Shown here piece after piece: positions 17,304-23,128 of a DNA stretch of 23,128 bases. The DNA is from Bimuria novae-zelandiae CBS 107.79 (lineage: Eukaryota; Ascomycota; Dothideomycetes; Pleosporales; Didymosphaeriaceae). The notes under the pieces are model-generated. The model saw only the letters and a list, made by a program, of their open reading frames with translations, did not search any database and was not told the DNA's origin. Location: assembly GCA_010015655.1 (NCBI GenBank), contig ML976707.1, positions 334,237 to 357,364 on the forward strand, read 5' to 3'. The position numbers were made by a program, and so were the translations under genes. Position 1 is the stretch's first letter; each line of letters starts with the position of its first letter.

Positions 17304-17753
17304 TGTTAAGTCCCTACGGGTAGCTAATCCGTAAGTAGTTAGGGTTGGTTCTCGGGCAGGAGTACTTATTAGGCAAGGAAGGGGTATTAACTACTTAAGC
17401 TAGTTAATAGGGTTGTTAGTATCGAGAGGGCGTAAGAGTCATAATTAAATCGACGAGAGCCTAAGTCAAATCCAAACAATAGATTAATAAACAGGTTAAA
17501 CACGAATATCTCAGAGAGATATTCGAGCTCTCTATATACATGCCCTTTTCTGCCATCCTGCATACTTTACCATCCGGCCCTTGGCGGGATGGTGTTGCCA
17601 TCCGGGATGTCGCTGCCATCCTGTCCTTGGCAGGATGGTTCTTCTTGGCGGGATGGTAGGTCACGTGATCTCGGTAGTGCAGTTCCACCGATGGTTACCC
17701 CGCGGATGCCCATCGTTGGTCCTTGACATTTGTAGGTCGCTCGGATCCTAACA
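17304..17753 (-). repeat. Gypsy G 5' LTR (450 bp)
   Basis: This copy has the A or T allele at 12 of the 13 positions differing from the 3' LTR, all in its R-U5 part (17304-17498). The U3 part, 17499-17753, is identical to the 3' copy. AGGAT follows at 17754-17758. Confidence 0.93.
17533..17538 (-). promoter_or_regulatory. TATA box for Gypsy G sense transcription
   Basis: TATATA lies in the 5' LTR, about 30 bp upstream (minus strand) of the inferred R start near 17503. The same box is at 11141-11146 in the 3' LTR. Being palindromic, it could also serve plus-strand transcription. Confidence 0.45.
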
Positions 17754-17758
17754 AGGAT

Positions 17759-17812
17759 TGCCCAGCCACCTTTACACTTTGAGTTTAGTGCAAAGTGCCA
17801 TGTAATTGGATA
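17759..17812 (-). repeat. Copia B 5' LTR, outer part
   Basis: This is the continuation of the interrupted LTR after the Gypsy element, TGCCCAGCC to AATTGGATA. The last three bases are ATA where the 3' LTR has ACA (C to T). It is followed by the target duplication GCGAG at 17813-17817. Confidence 0.9.
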
Positions 17813-17817
17813 GCGAG

Positions 17818-17922
17818 GCTCCAAATAAGTGCCACTATAGCGCTAGCCCTATTTAGAATAGTACAAAAAAGAGAGTGCTCTAGCCTTATATCCACAACAA
17901 ATAGAGGCTATATAATCGGACA
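17818..17922 (-). repeat. Copia A 5' LTR, outer part
   Basis: GCTCCAAATAAG to ATAATCGGACA continues the A LTR after element B and matches 1530-1634 with seven transitions. ATAGA at 17923-17927 is A's right target duplication. Confidence 0.92.
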
Positions 17923-17927
17923 ATAGA

Positions 17928-17974
17928 TCTAATAAAAGGTAGAGACTTAGAGACGTATTATTAAATAGGTCTCT
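17928..17974. other. short spacer between Copia A and Copia C
   Basis: These 47 bp are the right flank of A's insertion site. They end in TCTCT (17970-17974), which would be the left target duplication of element C. The other side cannot be seen. No features. Confidence 0.6.
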
Positions 17975-18145
17975 TGTCAAATAGTATGATAAGTAGATAT
18001 TAATATAACTTAATAGTATTTATTATTTTTCTTTATATCCTCTACTATGTTTAGTTAGTTTCGGATATTTTGCTAGTGTGCCAAGCCAAGTAGTCCCTGC
18101 TCAATTGTATAGATCTAACCTCACCGCAGCTTATTCTATCTAACA
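17975..18145 (-). repeat. Copia C 3' LTR (171 bp)
   Basis: On the plus strand it runs TGTCAAATAG to CTATCTAACA. It is bounded on the right by the polypurine tract. It shares the TGTyArAT terminus with the A and B LTRs but is otherwise unrelated. Confidence 0.82.
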
Positions 18146-18160
18146 CACCCCTTTAGCTTG
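18146..18160 (-). promoter_or_regulatory. Copia C polypurine tract
   Basis: CAAGCTAAAGGGGTG in element orientation directly precedes the TGTTAGATAG start of the 3' LTR, parallel to A and B. Confidence 0.75.
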
Positions 18161-18180
18161 GAAACTCTTCAAGCTAGCAC

Positions 18181-21100
18181 TTATGCAATTATAAAGTCTT
18201 TAAGTTGCTCTTAAATCTCCTTAAGAGGCACAGTATTTGTTACCTCCTTAGTCTCTATATTAACTAATTTAAGTTATTAAAGAAAACCCTCCCACTTGCT
18301 CTTAGAGAGCACCTTTATAAGGCTATTAGTAATTATATCCGCTGACTGCACATGCTCCACCTTAATCCTGCCTATAGATACTTCTTATCGGATCTAGTGG
18401 TTGTGGACGTCCACATGCCGAAGTTTAGTTTAGAGGCAGGAAACCTCCTTAGTTACTAGGCGTATAGTTTATTTATTATCGCACTAAATAGTGACTGTGC
18501 GCGCGTCTAGTTTAATCTTAAGTTCTTAAAGTAGTCTTAAGACAAAGAGTGCTTCCTTAGCTACCTAAGAGAGAGCCAGCAGCTCGGCCTTAGTAGTTAA
18601 TATTATTATAGTGTCTTATTTATTTACTTTCTAGGTAATAAGACCGCTAAAGAGCTTAATAGCGTAACCTTAAGAGCTCTTGCGGTCTATTATATTATTA
18701 GCAAATAATGCATCGCTTGCAATCTAAAGTCTAGTGTTACCTCTAAGCTATAGGGCTCGCTGCTTTGTACTTTAAAGATATAGGAGAACTCAGTCTGCTG
18801 CGTCTTAGTACTTAGTCCCTAGGTTTAACAGAAATCAAGCTAATCGTGATGTTACAAAGGCAATATCTAGCCTAGTAGTAACTATAGCAAAGAGCAGCGA
18901 TCCAATCTTACATTAAAATTTATTAATTTTAGTTAGTGTTGCTAACCCTTTCCTTAGTAGTAATTTAATCGTAGCTATTAGAGTGTTATATTAAATGTTT
19001 GTCTTGTCTGCTAGTCGGCTAATCTTGTCTAAATAGGAGGCCTGTAATAGTTAAATCTTACGGCTTGTTTAGTCCCGTATAACCTCTATGCTAAGAAACT
19101 ATTAAAGGTTGTTTTCTCTAGTAAGAGTGTACTTGTCTTGTAAGCGTTTAATTACTTGTTAAGCTTCTTATTCTTTGTCCTTATAGTACGCGAGTATAAT
19201 GTCGTCGATGTAAAAGAATATAATAACTCTATCTTTAATTAGGTAGCATGGCTTGTAAGGCACTGTCTAGAAGCCTAGCGCTTTAAGCGTTATCGTGAAT
19301 TCTCTCTGCCAGAGGAGTAGTAAAATGCGAAGGCTATATAGTGCTTTATTTACTTACAATATTGTTCCAGGCTTCTAATAACCCTAAGGCATTCTTATGT
19401 ACACCTCTCGATCTATTATTGCGTAGACAAAAGCGTTGGTGACGTCGTACTGCGTGAGCTCCATATTATAGTAAGCTGCTATTACCATTATTATTCAGAA
19501 TAACCAGCTAGCAAGCGTGGCTGCGTAAGTATCTTGCAAGGTAATATTTCGTTACTAATTGCCTTGGACGACTAGTCGCGCCTTGCACTTCAGCAAGCGA
19601 TAGTGCTTATTAAGTTTATAGGTGTATACCTACATATAGTCAAGGATCTGCTATCCTATTAGTTTAATCTTCTTTACTAGAATTTCTAATTATAATTTTA
19701 TTTCTTAGTAGCTTACGAGGTGCACTTGCTTAGCCTCTTAGAATATCTTGCTTATTAGGTGATCCTTAAGCTTAGTTCGGCACGTTGGTAGAGGTAGAAG
19801 TTGACTTTAATAGGGCTTTAAGCCTTTGGCGAGCATTCTTATTATTTTAGCCTTATCTATAACTTCTCCTTTGTATTTTCTAATATAGCTAGCTTAGGTT
19901 CCCGCCATAAAAGCTACTACCTAGAGGATAGTTATAGAGGACGCTTGTTGCGTTAGACTTATTTAGTCTCTAGCTATTAACTATGCAAGTAACGCGACAG
20001 GTGGTAGTGTAATTAAAGGAGTTAAGTAGTTATCCTTAATCTTCCTTCCTTAATAGTAGCCTGGTAGATCTGCTTTATCTTGTTATTTTAACAAATCTAC
20101 AGTGGCTTCATCCTTATAAAAGGAGTCTGTTTGTGGTTATTAGGTAGGAGTTAGTAACTTAATAGTTCTTACGTACGTTACTATTTCTTGAAGCGTGCTA
20201 TATATAAGACTATCTATAAGGTCCTTAATTTTCCTGTCAAATACTAACTCTTCGTTAAAGATAACGTCCCGGGTACTTATTACTTTGCCAAGTGACGGTA
20301 TCCATATTCGGTAGATGTTTAATGATCGGTATCTAACTAGATAACCAATCCATGCCTTTGGGTTAAGACGTTATAGGCGTGATTTGCCTTAGTAAGTATT
20401 ATTAGTTATTACAAATGCCTTGCAGCCGTACGCTTTTAAGTGTACAATATTAGGTTTTCGTAGTAACGTGACTATCCTATTACTAAAAGCGACTCGTGTG
20501 AAGAATATCTCGTATAGTGTTTTCCAGTGATTTGCATAGTTTAGTGTTCGATTATAGAGGTATACAGCGGCTCTTTTAATCTCAGGCCACAGCTCCTAGA
20601 ATAGGTTGGCATTAAGTCGCATGGCACGAGCTTTCTCCTTATTCACACCCCCTAAGCGTTCTGCGCCTCTATTTTGTGATTATGTATCTAGTGCGAAAGG
20701 CTCTATAATTATTCCTTAAGTTATTAACTATTTCTTAACTTTTAGTTTAACTATAGCGATCTCGTTGTCTGCTTTAATAGTCTTAATAGAGATGTTGTAG
20801 TAGTTCTTAAGGAATAAGATAAATACTAAAAGGGCATTAATAATTAACTTTGCTATTTAGTAATCTATAAAGTAGAGGTCCTATTACATGCCTAAAAACT
20901 TATTAGTAATTAGTAATTAACTCTTCTCTTTAGTGACTCCTTAGATCTCGTATGTGTGGAAGTCAATGCTAAGCCTCTCTCTAGGTCCATCTTCGTTTAT
21001 TCGTGGGGCGTGGCTTATCTGTTGTCTAGACTTTGCTCTCCCGCATGAGTTGCATTCTACAGTTATAATGCCTTTAACACGCACCCCTTTAGTTTGCTGC

Positions 21101-22884
21101 ACTAGGTGTTTAATAGCTACTAGGCCTAGGTATCCTAGTCTTTTATGCCACAGCATAGCTAAGGCCTTTTACGGTCCTTTTTTGGTTCTTGTAGTGATCT
21201 TGTGTGTGTGATATGTGGCAGGTGGTAGCGGATTGTATTCCAGCACCTACTATCTAAATATCTTAGTTATAATTCTAATAGCTCTGTTCTTAGCTCCTTA
21301 GAGAGTAGTTAGGTCTATTTATGTATCTTACTAGATCCCTTTGTGCCTTAATAGTTAGAATAACACTAAGTTACACAATAGGTCTAGGCAAATAGCTATA
21401 TCTTATAAGGTTAATTTTATTGTTCTAGTGTTGTTCTTTAGAGTGAGGTCAATAGACCCATATCCTCTAATCCACACTTTGGAATTTCCGGCCCATATAT
21501 AGTCTCCGGGCAGTGGTGGTCGGAAACTATAGATGCGATTAGGGTTATTAGTAATATAGCAGGTTAATCCTAAGTTAAGGATAAATAACTTTTATAATAG
21601 ATAGTTAGTAGCATCTCTCCCTCTCACTGCTAAGTTAAAAGCTACTTTAGTAGCAGCAATTCTTTAGCCCTCTAGTTAATCTTTAAGGATCTCGGGCGTT
21701 AGAGTGTGCGATTATTTTGTAATTAGTGTTCTTAATTAGGTCCTACTTTGTCTATAAAGTAGCCCCTGGAACGTTGCGTCTTTCTCACGCTTAAATTATA
21801 TAAGCTCGCTAATAGTCTCGTTTGGTTTCCACTATTCAGGAGCCTTGTCTAGATTGACATAATAGCAGTCCCTTATACTATGGCGTTGTCTACATGCAGG
21901 GCATTTTGCTCCTCTTATAGTAGTAGGCTCTAAATCTGCAGGCTATTTAAGCGTGGTAGTTTTCCTGCCCGCTGTACGTTGATTACGAGGTCTACCTTAG
22001 TTTTGTTTTAATAACGCACTTTTGGCAGGATAGGCGTCCCTATTATTACCCTAAGTAGGTGCATTACCTTTAGCGAAAAATAATGCATTATTAGATATAA
22101 ATACTTTATATTTCCCTAATCTAAGGGAATAATTTATTATTATATATTCTTAGAAGCATTATATTATCTCTTTTTAATCTATGCTAGCTGCGAATTAACT
22201 ATTGTCTTAAAAATTCGTAGACTATATAGGAGCAACCTTATTTACGGCATTTATAAAGTCTTTTATAATTACATTAATTTATAATAGCTTAGTAACTTAG
22301 AAGGCTTCTACTTCCGCAGCTGCTTCGTCGTACTTAGTTAGGTAAGTATCTTATTGTTAAGGGCTTTTTATTGGCTTAAGTGCCGTATAGTATCTGGTAC
22401 GTGCTTATTCTTGTTCGAGTTAGTCGCTTATGCTAATTGTCTTCTGCAGATTAGTAATCCACTATCGTAGTGGCTTGTCTGGCAGGTAACATGTGCGTAG
22501 TAGGTGCGGTAATATAGTTAATTAGATAAACGTAATAATGTGCTAAAGGCTCGATTACTCCTTTTTATATTCGTGTCGATCGCTCTTATATTGCTTAAAG
22601 AGGATTTTATAGTATTTAAGGTCTTCTTTAAAAGCCTTCTAGCCTCTAGCTAATAGTTTAGTTAGTTTTATTAAGACTTTAATATTCGCGGCTAGCGCGT
22701 AGTTAGTAATAATTAGAGCCCTTATTAGTAGCGGTTTTAGGGTCAATAGCGTGGTTAAATTTGGATTAACTTTATCCTAAATGTTATGTACTACGCATCT
22801 TGCCAGGAGTTGTGTTCTCCACCCCCTGTGGTCTGCGGAGGTGTTTAGGTGTACCGTAGAATCGCGGTTTGAGAGTTGCGCCAT
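18181..22884 (-). pseudogene. Copia C gag-pol, full length with RIP stops
   Basis: ATG 22884-22882 is followed by one phase of 1568 codons to TAA 18183-18181, with no frameshift but many TAA/TAG stops. Gag starts MAQLSNRDSTVHLN. The zinc knuckle CPACRQRHSIRDC is intact at 21903-21865 (residue 328). The protease site reads NLGLT at residue 437 where DSG is expected. The integrase zinc region lies in an open stretch at 21156-20941 (LWHKRLGY, CNSCGRAKS), with one His changed to Tyr. The first catalytic Asp is kept at residue 641 (LSIDFH). Reverse transcriptase retains YIDD at residue 1225 (19212). RNase H follows to about 18300. Of the three Copia copies, C has the best preserved zinc knuckle and polymerase motif, but it is still a pseudogene. 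Confidence 0.9.
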
Positions 22885-22903
22885 ATTGTATCAGTCGGGG
22901 CAG

Positions 22904-22916
22904 TGAGACTCTTAAT
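22904..22916 (-). promoter_or_regulatory. Copia C primer binding site, best preserved copy
   Basis: The plus strand reads TGAGACTCTTAAT up to the LTR start at 22917. These 13 bases equal the 5' arm and loop of the tRNA-Lys(CUU) anticodon stem-loop through position 39, as known in animals (UGAGACUCUUAAU). The element RNA therefore carries its complement directly after the LTR, as in copia-type half-tRNA priming. Confidence 0.7.
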
Positions 22917-23050
22917 TGTTAGATGGTATAATAAGTAGATGTTGATGCAACTTGATAGTATTTATTGTTTTTCTTTGTATCCTCCACTGTGTTCAGTTGG
23001 TTTCGGATATTTTGCTAGTGTGCCAAGCCAAGTGGTCCCTGCTCGATTGT
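22917..23050 (-). repeat. Copia C 5' LTR, truncated by a following insertion
   Basis: TGTTAGATGG to GCTCGATTGT aligns with 17975-18108 of the 3' LTR. After 23050 the similarity stops abruptly at TGTCCGATTA. Confidence 0.85.
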
Positions 23051-23128
23051 TGTCCGATTACCAGACTTGGCAACAATCCAGCTAAGCTTGATAGCTGGCT
23101 GGCTGGCTTGAGGCTTGAGGTATTCAAT
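23051..23128 (+). mobile_element. start of another putative LTR element, cut by the window edge
   Basis: The sequence begins TGTCCGATTA, the same ten bases with which the Copia A LTR begins in its own orientation, then diverges. It lies exactly where the C LTR is interrupted. An element inserted here in plus orientation would have ATTGT (23046-23050) as left target duplication. It is GC-balanced, with a GGCTGGCTGGCT run and no visible RIP. Only 78 bp are seen. Confidence 0.4.

Larger units (their letters stand above)
10912..17753 (-). mobile_element. Ty3/Gypsy chromodomain retrotransposon G, nested in the 5' LTR of Copia B
   Basis: Two 450-bp LTRs (10912-11361 and 17304-17753, TGTTAAGTCC to GATCCTAACA) flank gag, pol and an extra antisense gene. 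The target duplication AGGAT lies at 10907-10911 and 17754-17758. The polypurine tract next to the left LTR shows that the element reads on the minus strand. The protease-reverse transcriptase-RNase H-integrase order and the C-terminal chromodomain place it among chromoviruses. The LTRs differ at 13 of 450 positions, all transitions, consistent with this being the youngest of the nested insertions. Confidence 0.95.
5689..17812 (-). mobile_element. Ty1/Copia retrotransposon B, nested in the 5' LTR of A
   Basis: The 3' LTR is at 5689-5887. The 5' LTR is at 10767-10911 plus 17759-17812, split by the Gypsy element. The target duplication GCGAG flanks it at 5684-5688 and 17813-17817. The 5' LTR pieces sum to 145 + 54 = 199 bp, equal to the 3' LTR. 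The LTRs differ at 9 of 199 positions, all transitions. Its internal region belongs to the same family as A, but its LTRs share only the R/U5-side 87 bp with A's. Confidence 0.92.
1412..17922 (-). mobile_element. Ty1/Copia retrotransposon A, outermost of a three-level nest
   Basis: The element runs from its 3' LTR (1412-1634) leftmost to its 5' LTR on the right. The 5' LTR is split by element B into 5571-5688 and 17818-17922. Perfect 5-bp target duplications ATAGA lie at 1407-1411 and 17923-17927. The two LTR halves total 118 + 105 = 223 bp, the same as the intact 3' LTR. The LTRs differ at 23 of 223 positions by my count, all transitions, which is the most of the three nested elements and fits A being the oldest insertion. 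Internal sequence without nested elements spans 1635-5570. Confidence 0.92.
17975..23050 (-). mobile_element. Ty1/Copia retrotransposon C, 5' LTR interrupted
   Basis: The 3' LTR is at 17975-18145 and the 5' LTR at 22917-23050, truncated after 134 bp. The internal region is homologous in order and motifs to A and B but more diverged, and the LTRs belong to a different subfamily. The aligned LTR parts differ at 17 of 134 positions, all transitions, mostly with A/T in the 3' copy. Confidence 0.88.

Noticed and set aside
17304..17824. Second copy of the zinc-cluster gene next to the 5' LTR
   Set aside because: After the 5' LTR ends at 17753 the sequence is Copia B LTR. The antisense gene is present only at the 3' side of the Gypsy element.
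22904..22916. tRNA-Lys-like sequence as a tRNA gene
   Set aside because: Only the 5' anticodon arm is present and it abuts the LTR in all three elements, so it is a primer site and not a tRNA gene.

Overview
The window looks like a transposon graveyard from a filamentous ascomycete (Pezizomycotina). Almost everything from about 1.2 kb to the right edge is LTR retrotransposon sequence that has accumulated C-to-T and G-to-A transitions, mostly at CpA/TpG, with TAA/TAG stops in frames that are otherwise unshifted. That is the signature of repeat-induced point mutation (RIP). No intact host gene was found. A Zn2Cys6 motif, chromodomain integrase and pogo-type transposase also point to a fungus.

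Layout. 1-306: N-terminal part of a pogo-like DNA transposase (minus strand) and its 5' leader. 307-981: unassigned sequence, then AT-rich DNA. 982-1182: a solo LTR with a perfect 5-bp target duplication. 1412-17922: Copia element A (minus strand). Copia element B (5689-17812) lies inside A's 5' LTR, and a chromodomain Ty3/Gypsy element G (10912-17753, minus strand) lies inside B's 5' LTR. All three have exact 5-bp target site duplications: ATAGA for A, GCGAG for B and AGGAT for G. The split LTRs add up exactly to their partners (223 bp for A, 199 bp for B, 450 bp for each G LTR). 17975-23050: a third Copia element C (minus strand). Its 5' LTR breaks off where another putative LTR begins (23051 to the end).

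All three Copia elements encode one continuous gag-pol frame, ended only by RIP-type stops. All have a primer site matching the anticodon arm of tRNA-Lys(CUU), directly abutting the 5' LTR, as in half-tRNA priming. Element G has separate gag and pol frames joined by a canonical T_TTT_TTA -1 frameshift heptamer. It also has a possible Tf1-like self-priming site and an in-frame D-x65-D-x35-E integrase core ending in a chromodomain.

The most unusual feature is an extra gene on the plus strand of element G, antisense to gag-pol, at 11491-12102. It encodes a compact Zn2Cys6 protein of 203 codons with one probable RIP stop, followed by a coiled coil and an acidic, hydrophobic tail. It begins just inside the 3' LTR and overlaps the end of the chromodomain frame by 89 bp, tail to tail. 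This gene and the adjoining U3 region have largely escaped the RIP that ruined the rest of the element. The U3 carries seven CCATCC/GGATGG hexamers in inverted pairs. A plausible but unproven reading is that the retroelement captured a small transcription factor with its own control region.
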